DNA of 64,000 nucleotides from positions 7,810,135-7,874,134 of the forward strand of contig CM055819.1 of NCBI GenBank assembly GCA_029582265.1, in the 5' to 3' direction. Shown in pieces: positions 53,111-64,000 of this stretch. Numbering within the stretch: position 1 is the stretch's first letter; each line of letters starts with the position of its first letter. A program made the translations under genes and the position numbers. The DNA comes from Zoroaster sp. YZ-2022 (lineage: Eukaryota; Echinodermata; Asteroidea; Forcipulatida; Zoroasteridae). The notes beneath the pieces were generated by a model, which saw only the letters and a program-made list of their open reading frames with translations, did no database searches and was not told the DNA's origin.

Positions 53111-53662
53111 ATGGCGTATACGCCGAGTTTACTTCCTCCCCTGCCTACCTCGCCACACCCATACACCATGGCTGAAAACGGTGCGCCTCCAGTAGACATG
53201 GCCGGGCTTATGACTTACCTCGACAGAAAATTTGACAGCCTCAAGGAGCAGAATGCAAGGGAAGCAAAGAAGGCCACGCTTCAGCTCCCTGACATAAAGA
53301 GCAAAGGGAATTTGGCCCAGTACAAATTCTGCGCTAACGTTGCCGAGGGTGTTACAGAAGTGAAGTCGGCCATCTTAGATCAACACCACGACGACGCACT
53401 AGGTAAGCTGGACAAACTGCAGGCCGTCGTCGACAATCGCATCAAGCTGATAAAGCTGGCGGATAAATCACCGTCTGGATGGGAGACCGTCAACCAGTAC
53501 ATCGCCGATGACCTGGCTTCGGATTCGGAAGATGACAAGAAGATGCGCAAAGCAGAGAAGGACGCTGCACGTACCTTAAAAGAGCGTAAGCAGAAACGAC
53601 TCAAGACTACCAATACTGGGGGGTCCAGACCAAGTCCTGCCCCTTGGAGGCCCTTTCCGTAA
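53111..53662 (+). pseudogene. Gag-like protein of the DIRS-order element
   Basis: 183 codons starting in repeat A1 at ATG 53111 (an ATG at 53168 is an alternative). The middle is helical and charged and the C-terminus is basic (KERKQKRLK). After the stop at 53660 the same frame, past a further stop, encodes a CCHC zinc knuckle at 53717-53758 (C-x2-C-x4-H-x4-C, with FR, GQQG and WAKA between). The native Gag therefore probably included the knuckle, and the stops are decay. Confidence 0.6.
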
Positions 53663-53726
53663 CACCGCCCCTGCCCAAGGCGCCGTTGATCCAGACGCGG
53701 CCAAGAAAGAGGATACTGCTTCCGCT

Positions 53727-55827
53727 GTGGGCAACAAGGACACTGGGCAAAAGCCTGCACTATCGGTCCCGGAAGTTCTACCCAACCCTCAGCTTAACCG
53801 AGTACAGAACACTGTAGATGATAAGATAAGTGATTTTGCTGTTCTCAATGATGTGTTCACAGATCTAGGGTTCGGAGAAAGTATTGATTTCAATGTTAAT
53901 GTCCCGACAAAATTGTTACCTTTGCGTGGTAGTCTCCTTAAAGCTCTTCCCTTCTGGAGGGAAATAGAGTCCTCCCAATTTATTTTGCAGACCATTGAGC
54001 TGGGTTACAAATTGCCATTCTTATCAATACCTAATTCGTGTTTTCTTACCAATAATCGTTCAGCGAAAGATAAATCAGTCTTTGTAGAGTCTGCCATAGC
54101 TGAATTACTGGTTAATAATTTAGTTGAAGAGGTTTTTTCTCCCCCAACTGTCGTTAACCCTTTGAGTGTTTCCACCAATCGTTCTGGCAAATGCAGGTTG
54201 ATTTTGGACCTTCGAGAAGTTAACAAGCACTTGGATTATTTACCAATGAAATACGAAGACCTAAAAATTCTAAAGCAATACTTGGAACCAAACTCCTACA
54301 TGTTCTCATTCGACTTAAAATCGGGATATCACCACGTTGAGATTTGTAGTCCACATTGCAAATATCTTGGGTTTTCTTGGCAATTTTCCATTTCCAAAAC
54401 AAGTCGATATTTTGTTTTTAAGGTTCTACCCTTCGGCCTATCTACAGCTTGTCATATTTTCACTAAATTGTTAAGGCCTTTGGTTAAGCGATGGCGCCGA
54501 CTAGGTATTGCCATTGTATTGTATTTAGATGACGGTATAGTGGCCAATACAAATGAACAGCAACTTACAAAGCAGGCTGATACAGTTTCTAATAACTTGC
54601 GTAATGCTGGTTTTATCGTGAATGAACAAAGATCTAATTGGTTCCCCATTCAGAGTCTCACCTGGTTAGGTTTTGTTATAGATACAAAGCGGTTTACTAT
54701 TTCAGTTCCCTTATCGAAAATTACTGATATTTTGGACATGTTAGATTCACTTATCCAAACGACCCTCTCTAATGCTAGTGTTACAGCTAGGCTTGTTGTA
54801 CAATTGGTCGGTCGTTTAGTCGCATGCCGACCTGGCGTTGGAAACATTGCAATACTCGTGACTAAATCCTTACAAGTACTGATAGCGAACAGGCGTGCAT
54901 GGGACGGCCCACTCCACATTGATAGCGCTGGTTTGTACGAATTGCAATTTTGGAAAAAACAGCTGTTGAAATGTAACGGAGTCTCCCTACAGAGCAATCC
55001 TAGATTAACAAGGGTTGTATATAGTGACGCTTCTCAATATGCATGCGGAGGGTACATTGTAAATGTTGACGATCACCCCTCTTACGATGTATTCTCCCCG
55101 GTCGAACAGAAAAAGAGTTCGGCCTGGAGAGAACTCAAGGCTGTTTTTATTACCCTAATATCAAGGGCTGACGATTTAACAAATACTTATGTTAAATGGT
55201 ACACTGACAGCCAGAATGTTGCTACGATCTTGTCGACGGGTAGCATGAAGGTCGATCTGCAACAATTGGTTTTATCCATAGTAACGTTTTGTCTAGAGAA
55301 AAATATTAATATTTTTCCCGAATGGATCCCACGCAGCCTCAATGACAAAGCAGACCACATCAGCAGAATTGTGGACTATGATGACTGGGGCGTTTCTCAG
55401 TCGGTCTTTACTCTTTTTAACAGACGATGGGTGGGGCCCATATGAATTAGATGCTTTTGCAAATAACCACAACTTTAAAGTATTGCAGTTTTTCTCTAAG
55501 TATTGGTGCCCGGGTACAGCTGGTATTGATGCGTTTGCCCATGAATTACACAAATTTAATAGCTGGCTTGTTCCCCCAGTCTGTATGATTGGCAAATTGC
55601 TTGCATTCATGCATCTATACAAGTGCTCAGGTACATTAGTAGTGCCTAAATGGCACAGCGCCTACTTTTGGCCGTTAATAGCCAACGTTATGAACAATAG
55701 TGTAACTATTGATCTTGTAGAGTATGTCCGACCAACTGGATTTTTTCAACCGGGGTCACATGATTCCTCAGTTTTCTGTAATTCTCCATTTATTTCTAAC
55801 GTTCTTGTATTGAACTTAAAATATTAA
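53727..55827 (+). pseudogene. RT-RNase H polyprotein of the DIRS-order element, one frameshift
   Basis: The first frame (53727-55445; opens on GTG, true start unclear) has RT landmarks at residues 157-163 (RLILDLR), 195-203 (FDLKSGYHH), 234-241 (LPFGLSTA) and YLDD at 266-269. RNase H follows with YSDAS and YTDSQN. At about 55425-55434 a 4-bp excess moves the frame; the conserved tail (YELDAFANN, PGTAGIDAFA, LVPPVCMIGKLL) continues in the second frame to 55827. Order and spacing fit DIRS-type RT-RH. Confidence 0.8.
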
Positions 55828-55852
55828 TTTAATTGATGTTATTTTTCTTTAC

Positions 55853-56890
55853 ATGGCTATTATTTTTTCTGATATCGAGAAAGTAGATAGTCTCTGGTTG
55901 GCCGGGAAAGCCTTATCCGATCCATCTCTGAAAGCGCTGTTCAATCAATTGAAGCACACCTTAACTGCATCCAGAGCAAATGCGACCACGAGAAAGTACA
56001 GCTATGCCTATATGAGATGGAGGGAATGGACAGAATTGTATCCAGGTGTAACACCTTTCCCAGTTGACCCGTTATATTTTTCTTTATACTTGATCTCCTT
56101 ATCCCAGACAAGTAGTTCACCTGCACAAATTGATGCAGCGTACTATGCCATAAGTTGGATATATAGTTTTTGTTCAAATTGCGGGTTGTTTAACCCATGC
56201 GAATCTAGGGTTGTAAAATCAATCGGAGATTCTGCTCGCAGGTCACTTTGCAAACCCAAAAATGCGAAAGAGCCTTTAAATGTGGATATCCTACTTCTGT
56301 TAAACAATATGTATGGAAAGCCATCTGCACCCCTGATCAATTTGAGATTTATGACTATGTGTCTTTTAGCTTTCTCTGGTTTCTTTAGATACGACGAATT
56401 ACGTTCCATAAAGAGATGTGATGTTAAATTATTTGATTACCACTTGACCATTTTTATCGAGAAGTGTAAAACGGATCAATTTCGTCAGGGAAATACGGTT
56501 TTTATTGCTAAAACCTTCTCAGAGCTTTGTCCTCATGAACGACTGAAATTGTATCTATTGAGAATAGGTTTGTTCAGTCCAATGGACTCGGAGTTATTTT
56601 TATTCCGTGCCCTCACTCCCAATGGGCCTGCCTTAAGAGCAAACAATGTACCGCTCTCATACACAAGGGCTAGAGAAATCTTTCTAGAAAAACTAAGTGT
56701 CGGTTTAAACAAAAGTTTGTATGGTCTTCATAGCCTAAGGTCTGGCGGCGCTACAGCCGCAGCCAATGCAGGAGTACCTGATCGACTTTTCAAGTCTCAC
56801 GGTCGCTGGGTGAGCGAGACAGCGAAAGATATGTATGTAAAGGACTGTATCAATTCTAAATTGTCTGTAAGTTCATCCTTGGGTCTCTAA
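55853..56890 (+). CDS. Tyrosine recombinase of the DIRS-order element
   Basis: A 345-residue protein, intact. The catalytic set of tyrosine recombinases is visible: R184 (YDELRS), H293-x-x-R296 (LHSLRSGG), W319 (HGRW, in the His/Trp position) and nucleophile Y328 (DMYVKD). The N-terminal 140 residues are a helical DNA-binding region (TTRKYSYAYMRWREW). It replaces a DDE integrase and would insert a circular intermediate. It ends 31 bp before repeat B1. Confidence 0.85.
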   Translation: MAIIFSDIEKVDSLWLAGKALSDPSLKALFNQLKHTLTASRANATTRKYSYAYMRWREWTELYPGVTPFPVDPLYFSLYLISLSQTSSSPAQIDAAYYAISWIYSFCSNCGLFNPCESRVVKSIGDSARRSLCKPKNAKEPLNVDILLLLNNMYGKPSAPLINLRFMTMCLLAFSGFFRYDELRSIKRCDVKLFDYHLTIFIEKCKTDQFRQGNTVFIAKTFSELCPHERLKLYLLRIGLFSPMDSELFLFRALTPNGPALRANNVPLSYTRAREIFLEKLSVGLNKSLYGLHSLRSGGATAAANAGVPDRLFKSHGRWVSETAKDMYVKDCINSKLSVSSSLGL

Positions 56891-57143
56891 TTTCAATGAT
56901 CTCGCTATCTTTGCGCTTCGGGAGTGACAAGTGTGTTGTCAGGAACTGCCACTCCAAACATAATATCTTGTTTGTTGCTAATTGCGGGAGATTAGAAAGG
57001 AAATGTGTTTCTTTTCGGTCTTTTGTTAGAAGAGAAACAATTTCCTTTCGGTTCGTAAGCAATTAGAATGGGGTATAACCTGCCTGGGCAATCAAGCGTT
57101 GCTTAGGCAGGTTATATAATGTTGTATTCTTGCAGTTTGTTAT

Positions 57144-58200
57144 TATAATAATAATAATAATAATAAAGGAGCATTTATATAGCGCTCTTACGCAAATACA
57201 TGGTATCACAGCGCTTTACAAACAAGAGTGAGAAGTACAATTACAATAACGAAATGAAAAATGAATCAATAAGTAACTGGTGCATAAACAAAAACAGTCA
57301 GTTTAAAAACTGCCTAGAAAATAAGTGAGTTTTTAATAGTTTCTTAAATTGGATGAGCGAGGAAGCATGACGCATGTTATATGGAAGAACATTCCACAGA
57401 GAAGGAGCGGCAGAAAAAAATCCTTTTTTGGCTATAGCAAGGGGAGTCTTTGGAATTGTGAGTATTCTAGTGTCAGAACAAGAGCGAAGTCCATTTCTAC
57501 CAGGTACATAAGGAATAATAAGATCATTGATATATGACGGAGCACAGTCCATGAAACACTTAAAAACAAAAACCAATATTTTGAATTCAATTCGCTCTTT
57601 AACCGGAAGCCAATGTAATTGTTCAAGATAAGGAGAGGCATGATCTTTTTTTGGTGCACAATATATAAGTTTGGCGGCTCTATTTTGAATTCGTTGGAGA
57701 CGTTTGATATCTTTGGCCGTAGATCCTTGTAAGAGCGAATTTGAGTAATCAAGACGTGAGGTGATGAGTGCGCGAACAGCGTGATGACAAGTAGTTTCAT
57801 CGATGAACATCCTGACGCGCGACAGATTTCTCAAATGAAAATTCAAACTGCGGCATACAGTGGTTACATGATGTGACATATTCAACACATTATCAAATTC
57901 AACACCCAAATTACGAACATGAGGAGATGGCTTAATAATCGCATCTCCAACACGAAGTGACAAATTGGAAAGAGAATTTAAAAATCTAGGATTTGCTACA
58001 ATTAAAAACTCAGTTTTATCATTGTTTAGACATAACATATTTTGTGACATCCAAGACCTGACTTCATCAATACATTTGGTTAAAACAGATAACGCTCGAT
58101 CAGATTCTCCTGGGATCCGGGGGTCAAAGGAAATATACATCTGGGTGTCGTCTGCATAAAAGTGGAAGTTGACGCCAATATGACGTTTGATGATGTCAGC
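57144..58200 (-). mobile_element. 5'-truncated LINE (CR1/L2-like) inside repeat A2
   Basis: Inserted with TAT duplication (57141-57143, 58201-58203). The 3' end on the minus strand is an (ATT)n microsatellite at 57144-57165. The single frame (57298 to about 58200) begins near the RT catalytic box (YADDTQMY) and continues with RTSRLDYSNSLL-like and LHWLPVKERI blocks to HLFSRQFL, typical of CR1/L2/Rex-type ends. The upstream part is missing. The matching A1 repeat has the empty site. Confidence 0.85.
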
Positions 58201-58248
58201 TATTCGGCTTCCTGACACACATACATGGCGTACACGCCGAGTTTACTT

Positions 58249-58798
58249 TACATATTCTTTGCAGGTTACATGTGTGGTAGGATTGCATTAGTTCGAGTGA
58301 CCTGGGCACTTTGAGTCATGACTACTCCCAGACACGTCCTCTCTCCTAGTTTTTTTTTTCCCACAGGTTTTTTATCTAGGCAAGCGTAGGGGTTGCGTGT
58401 GTGCTGACTCTTTAGAACTTGATGCACAGGTCCGCTACGGGATTGGTAGCGGATGTGTCCGCTATTGGACCGATCGACTTGGAGCTGAGAGCTTTAGTCT
58501 GGTGCCCATGTTTGTCGCATTGACAAGTAATTAGCTTGGAGCTTGGTTTTAGCTTGGTGACCATTGACTCGGAGCTGTAGCTTTAGTCTGGTGCCCATGT
58601 ACGTCGCATTGACGAGTAATCTGCGTGTATAGTTTGGCATAATTTCGGGCAATACGCCTTCTCGTGTTTGTTTCTTAATTACATGCGTGTTATGTTGTAT
58701 AATTATTCATAATGAAAAATTGTTGGTATTACCATATCAAAATGACTTACGGATTTCTGTATTGGAGAATTGTTAAATGTTTAACAAGACAAATAAAA
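58249..58798 (+). other. DIRS-order element, region between A2 and B2
   Basis: Non-coding. It contains an internal near-repeat: GGAGCTGAGAGCTTTAGTCT (about 58480) and GGAGCTGTAGCTTTAGTCTG (about 58567), each followed by GGTGCCCATGT and CGCATTGAC. The role is unknown. Confidence 0.6.
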
Positions 58799-58880
58799 GG
58801 AGTGACAAGTGTGTTGTCAGGAACTGCCACTCCAAACATAATATCTTGTTTGTTGCTAATTGCGGGAGATTAGAAAGGAA

Positions 58881-59357
58881 TTGTATTTACAAAATCTAGG
58901 TGTTTGGGTGAATTGTGGGTTCAAGCAAGTGAGCAATTGATGACGTCACAATCATACTTTTGAAAATCTCTGACGTCTTTTATCATGACAAAATCATTTT
59001 CATTTTCAAAAGACTGTGTTAGAATGTCTTAAAGTTTAACTTCCTGTTGTGAACGGAAGTAAATGTCAAGTCAGGTAATTTGAAGGCCATAATTTATTAG
59101 AAAAGTCACTAGTCACTTTATGAATGAAGAAAACCTTACTTTTACAAACACCACAATATTGCTTAAAATGTTTAGGCTGTAAATATTTTTATTTATTTAT
59201 ATTTGCTGTTTTTAGATATCAAAGATAAAAATAAAATGAAACATCATTTGGTTATTACATAAATTACCATGAAAAAAACCTGCACTAACCATTTAGAAAT
59301 TTGCTAACCGGCTAACCAAAACCAATATTTAAAAATTAACACAACAATTTTGGGAAA
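58881..59357. other. Host DNA, no gene
   Basis: Contains a half-palindrome AGGTGTTTGGGT at 58901, otherwise nothing recognised. Confidence 0.4.
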
Positions 59358-59735
59358 ATTTAATAATAATAATAATAGTGTGGACTTATATAGCGTACGT
59401 ATCCACCAAACTGGTGCTCAAGGCGCATTATATTATTACCCCTGCTCATCAGGCTCATAAATCATTCCTGAAACCATCTCAGTTCCCTGGGGAGTATACA
59501 GCTCAATCGCTGCCATTTTGGCGCATATAAGGCTAATCAAACACAACAACCAACTCTGCCCTCACAGGTACCCATTTACCCCTGGGTGGAGAGAAGCAAT
59601 TATGGTAAAGTGTCTTGCTCAAGGACACAAGCACCATGGTCGCGGTTGGGATTCGGACCCACATTCTGACGACTCGACCATCAGAACACAAATCCGATGC
59701 ACTAAACCGCTCGACCATGGCACTCCATAAACCAA
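59358..59735 (-). mobile_element. tRNA-derived SINE, second copy
   Basis: Related to 42229-42785: same AATAAT tail, TTATATAGCG, CTCAAGGCGCATTATATT and CCCTGGGGAGTATACAGCTC blocks. A single tRNA-like head on the minus strand (about 59630-59728) shows box A (TGGTCGAGCGG) and box B (GGGTCCGAATCCC). Confidence 0.75.
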
Positions 59736-59949
59736 CCATTTTGTTGTTCTAGACTCTGTTTTGCCAAATTGATTATTAAACAATCATTGTGGGAAGTTTA
59801 TTGATGCTTTTCGGTTAAAAATTATACACATTATTCCATTTGCAAACTTAAATTTAATTAAGTTGATAAAATACTAAAAAGAAAAGAAATACATAAGATA
59901 AAAAGATCTAGATCTCTTGCCTCAAAATCAAAATTAATTGATCTTGTAT

Positions 59950-61145
59950 TTAAATTAACTCCAGTGCCTGAAAACCTTTTGTCAAAGAAACAATTGAACA
60001 CTTGTTCATCTACTGCCAAAAACATATTAACGCTTGGATTTTTGTAGAAGAGATTTTACGCAAATACACCAACAATAAAATTATGTCCATAAACGATATT
60101 AACAGAATATTGGGTAAAGATATTAATAACATTGCGCTATGCGTAATAGGAAAATTGCACCGGGTAATTTGGTCAGTTAGATGTGAAATTGTCAAAAATC
60201 CTAAAATAAATTGTCCCGATATTATGAAGAAATACATTAACGTTTTGAAAGGTTTTATTCTTTTAGAAAATAAACGTCTCCCTGAACATGATTTTATAGA
60301 TACCTACGCTCATAACCACCTTTTATGTACAATTAAAAATGGTATAATTACTTTTAATTTTTAATCAACTATCTTGGGTTAATAATGCATTGACAAGTTC
60401 TTTATAATTTGTTCGTGCATGATTCCTTTTGTCCTTTATATTTGTTTTTTGTTAATTCAAAATGTCGTATTTGTGAACTTTTCAATATGTATTCACAATT
60501 TCATTTATGAACAGTTTCAGTATAGTTTCATTATAGTTATACATACTTTATGTTTTATGACATATTTACATCCGCTATGTTTTGTTTTTGCAATTTATTT
60601 CGCTTCATTGTTTTCCTTTTGGCGAATTGTATTTTAATTGTGCGATATTTTGTTTACAATTAAGTCTTTTGTTTCAATTTTTGTAAATCTTAAATGCCAT
60701 ATTTGTGAATGTTTTGAGAATAGTTTCATTATAGATGTACATTGTTTTATTACTACTTTGCATCAGCTATGTTGTTATATATGTGATTTATTTCGCTTGA
60801 TGAATTTCCATTTGGAGAATTTGTGTTTTAATTGAGCGATTCTTTTGTTTACAACTACGTTTTGTACCAATTTCCTTAAATGTATCCGCTATGTTTTGTT
60901 TTGTGATTTATTTTATTTATTTATTTTTCATGAATTTCCATTTATATATTTGTGTTTTTTAATATGTATAATAATGATTAATGCCAATGTTTTGTCCTGT
61001 GTACAGTGTGTTTTTGTTTTAAATTTGTGATATTTTGTAATTGTGGAAATTTTGTATCTTGTAAATGTTTTATTTTGTTGTAACAGTGATGCAATAAATG
61101 GAGTAGTTTTAACTCCACTAAAAGAAAAAAATAATAATAATAAAA
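59950..61145 (+). pseudogene. Decayed LINE 3' end with repeated UTR
   Basis: The frame 60002-60364 looks like the C-terminal tail of a LINE RT protein; just upstream, EHLFIYC resembles the Cys/His knuckle common there. The AT-rich 3' part (about 60440-61090) contains about 200-bp degenerate direct repeats (GTTTACAA, TTTCATTATAG and TTTATTTCGCTT blocks recur). It ends with (AAT)n near 61130. Confidence 0.45.
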
Positions 61146-61167
61146 ACTCGAACAAAAACAAGAGGTG

Positions 61168-61194
61168 TTTGGGTTGTACCCAAACACCTAATTT
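61168..61194. repeat. Isolated AGGTGTTTGGGT palindrome
   Basis: AGGTGTTTGGGT/ACCCAAACACCT, the same hairpin as in the array at 7387-7517. Confidence 0.7.
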
Positions 61195-61319
61195 TGTGAT
61201 TCAGTTTTATACCTAGGAACAGATAAGGATCGGAAGAAAGTCTAGTGGTAGGACGGCCTTGAGTTACATTAAAACTAACATAACGATCAATATCAAAATG
61301 TGTAATTAAAAAAAAGATA

Positions 61320-62640
61320 TATAAGATCACCAATTTCTCTTCTAAAAGACAACGGTAAAATGAGAAGACGATCCAATCGTGACTTCAGGATAATGCAGGA
61401 TAAATTTTGTAGCCTGTCTTTGAACACCTTCAATTAACCTAATATTACGTTTTGACGTTCCACTCCACACAGAACTACAATATTCAAGGTTACTTCTAAT
61501 TAAAGCAGAATAAAGTTTTTTTGAAACTCTGACAGGAGCTTCATAGCTAATAGTACGTTTTATCAACCCCATCATCTTATTACATTTGTCAACGATTCTA
61601 TTAACATGATCATTCCAAACAAAACCTGAGGAAATATCCACACCAAGATGCCGAACGGAATCAACCTGTTCGAGAGAAATGTTGTTTAATTTGTAATCAA
61701 AATCTACCAATTGTTTACGCCTAGATATGGAAATAATTTGGCACTTCAAAATATTGAAATGCAACTCCCACGTAACACTCCAAGAATACAGGGAATCAAT
61801 ATCCTTCTGTATTAATTTACAATCAAATATAACGGAATTAAAACACTTGGAATCGTCAGCAAACAGTGCCACTGTAGAATTTTGGACAGTACTGAGCATG
61901 TCGTTTATATACAGAAGAAACAATAACAGACCCAATACGGAACCCTGTGGGACACCTGACAACAACCGGCAGCCAATCAGAGTTACACCCCTTAACAACC
62001 ACCCTTTGCTGACGATTATTCAAGTAAGACTTAAACCAACCGAATAAATCTGAATGAATACCAAAATACTGTATTTTGTGAAGAATTTATGAGAAACACT
62101 ATCAAAAGCTTTGGAAAAATCAAGATAAATCATCAACTTGTCCTGTCCAAAACACAACTGACTTCTTGTAATACTGTTAAGAGTTGTGGAACCGTAGAGC
62201 GACCTCTAACAAACTCATGTTGGAGGTAGTATATATTAAATCTCGAATAACTGGGAAAATAGCATTAAAAACAACCCTTTCCATAACCTTGGCACATACA
62301 CTTAGTAAAGACACTGGCCTATAATTTTCAACTTGATCTTTGTCCGATTTTTTAAAAACTGGAACAACTTTAGCTCTTAGCCAATCACTGGGTAATACTA
62401 GTACTTGTGTTCTAAGAGACAAGTTAAAAATATGACACAAAGGAGAAATAATCTGTTGAGCACATTCTTTTAACACTCCAGGGGATAACCCGTCATCAGG
62501 ACCCACTGCTTTAGTTTTGTCTAAATGATTAAGGATGTCTAAAACTTTACTCTCATTAACAGATACTGACCCCAATTCAGCATGTTTATAAACAGGAATA
62601 TCAGGTAAGAAATCATAATCCTTCACTGTTAGAACGGTTG
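61320..62640 (-). pseudogene. Decayed LINE reverse transcriptase
   Basis: Two frames on the minus strand. 62177-62626 holds the RT start (NYRPVSLLSVCAKVMERV). 61342-61998 holds SGVPQGSVLG, the FADDS catalytic box and C-terminal blocks (RHLGVDI, YSALIRSNLEYCSSVW). Between 61999 and 62176 the frame is lost although DFSKAFD-like sequence is visible. Jockey/CR1-type. No intact product. Confidence 0.8.
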
Positions 62641-62682
62641 GGTGAAACTTTACCCAAGTTGGGTAAACTTTTACCCAACCGC
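62634..62682. repeat. Perfectly nested hairpin with TTACCCAA
   Basis: Arms of about 23 bp (CGGTTGGGTGAAACTTTACC and its near-complement) meet at a TTGGG centre. Only two mismatches. Possibly a short foldback element. Confidence 0.7.
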
Positions 62683-64000
62683 GGGGTCACCTGTGAACAA
62701 CCCTTTAATTGGGCGAACAGTTTTATAAAATTGATAACGTGCATCCTATGTCATTGTAGTAATGCGATCAGAATCACTTAACGTAGCGGCCGCATGAAAA
62801 CAAAGTGCATCTTCCAGAAATTGATTACACATCATGTGCCAAAGCTTCAGCGTACAACATCGTAGGAATAAAACGTGTATTTTTATAACTTGTATAATGC
62901 ATCATGGAGAAATATGGATGAAATACATTTGAATGACAACTCTTGTAAACAGCTCTCGCCAAGCATATTAAGGCGTGGCGGGCCCGCCACTCCTTGGGCG
63001 AAAATCAGCTTATTCCGCCACGCTAGAAATATTGTCCACGCCACCCTAAATCAATATACATGTATTTTTCAAACGAATTTTATCCTTTTTTAGCTTGAAT
63101 AATAATTTGTGTTTCGCTACGTCGATGGCTAATGCTGCTCAAATGCCTCTCAAGATCACCGCAGACGAGCATAGTTTAAAAGGATATGGGTCCACAAACA
63201 TAATATGTTGCTGCTAAATATAGCAGATGAAAAAAAAATTCAATGGTGCTCATTGTCAGTAATCAATATACAGCTTAGGTACAGACAACAGCTAGTCATT
63301 TGTTAACGTGTTTCTTTTAATCCATTTAAACACAATGTCAAAATTATCAGCCAGGATGCAAAATATTGTCGGCACACAAGAACTGCTATTGTACACTCAC
63401 GGTGATTCATTAATAAAACATCTCTTCAAAAACAGGGTGTTTTGTGTAATACCATCTGGACCTTGATTTATGCACCAATAAATGGTAATGTAAACTGCTT
63501 TTCAGAAAGAAAAGAAAAACATTGCGTCATTCATGCACCAGCCTTTCCAACATTTAAATGTGTCAATTGCCTGATATAAAAATACAAAGATAAACTCATT
63601 TCCAACTGACATTTCAAACTGATTATTTTTGAGTGATCCTTCACACTAACACCAGTGATTCAACATGTTGGTTATTAATATATAAACATTAATTATGATA
63701 GTGCTATGGCGATCAGACTTAAGGATCTTTAAACTTGATAACATCGAAATTAATCATGATCTCCATTCTGCAGTAGTTCCATTCAAACAATAGATCAACA
63801 TTGTTAAGGGGGTGATGGATGGCTTCTGAGACTAATTGCTGACCCCACCCACTCCTAAATTAATCAGGGTGAGAGCGCTGCTTGAAGATTAATTAATGTG
63901 ATGATTTCCAAACATGTTGTATTAATAAATATAAAAAGCACAAGATAGTATGGAAAAAACTCAACCATGCCTTTCAGTTGTTACAAAGTGGCGAATACCT
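62683..64000. other. Right flank, no gene recognised
   Basis: AT-rich sequence with short frames lacking domains or splice-flanked coding signal. Nothing supported. Confidence 0.5.

Larger units (their letters stand above)
52947..58880 (+). mobile_element. DIRS-order retrotransposon (Ngaro/PAT-like) with split direct repeats
   Basis: Direct repeats follow the A1-body-B1-A2-B2 plan: A1 52947-53134; B1 56921-57001; A2 57002-57143 plus 58204-58248 (split by a LINE); B2 58799-58880. Genes in order: Gag-like, RT-RNase H, tyrosine recombinase. No methyltransferase domain was seen, favouring Ngaro over PAT. Left-flanking GAAAGG (52940-52945) matches the GAAAGG at the B ends, as expected for recombinase-mediated insertion at a short shared sequence. 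No target duplication. Confidence 0.85.

Noticed and set aside
60978..61333. Phe/Tyr-rich minus-strand frames
   Set aside because: These are readings of AT-rich LINE 3' sequence.
62875..63093. A 72-codon frame as a host gene
   Set aside because: No domain, no splice context and no composition signal.

Overview
The window reads as nuclear DNA of a metazoan, most likely a marine invertebrate, packed with mobile elements nested inside each other. The evidence is the set of element types (Polinton/adintovirus-like, Helitron, ISL2EU-like, DIRS-order, LINE, tRNA-derived SINE, MITE), spliceosomal introns, and one exon resembling an SLC16 monocarboxylate transporter. No bacterial or phage-type gene organisation is seen. 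The species cannot be named from sequence alone.

Region 1 (about 798-41879) is an endogenous Polinton (Maverick)/adintovirus-like DNA virus. Once two later insertions are set aside it carries, from left to right: a PCNA-like sliding clamp, a membrane protein, a tandem pair of unknown paralogues, two broken virion-type genes, two tandem coiled-coil/membrane proteins (one with 186 consecutive glutamates), a small membrane protein, the major capsid gene, the packaging ATPase, several small virion-type genes, a retroviral-type integrase and a protein-primed family B DNA polymerase of 1275 codons. The replication and packaging genes (clamp, ATPase, polymerase) are open. The integrase and most capsid-type genes carry frameshifts. 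The left terminus is recognisable (AGTAGTATG at 798). The right terminus is missing, cut at 41879/41880.

Two insertions split this provirus. Three head-to-tail Helitron-like units (about 7524-24164) sit between the paralogous genes B and A. They carry captured exon fragments and nested MITEs. An ISL2EU-like transposon (26898-32832), with YqaJ-nuclease and DDE-transposase genes, sits inside the major capsid gene.

Region 2 (41880-47207) is a second, short Polinton derivative with 1.5-kb inverted repeats that run into its cysteine protease gene. A tRNA-Leu-derived SINE lies in the left arm only.

Region 3 (47208-64000) is host DNA with scattered repeats: a palindromic MITE, G-rich runs, a 925-bp TA-flanked MITE with subterminal motif arrays, the SLC16-like exon, a tRNA-derived SINE, a complete DIRS-order (Ngaro/PAT-like) retrotransposon with split direct repeats (52947-58880) holding a truncated LINE, a second SINE copy, and two decayed LINEs. 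The last about 1.3 kb shows no gene.

Family assignments rest on motifs and memory of the families; no database search was run.
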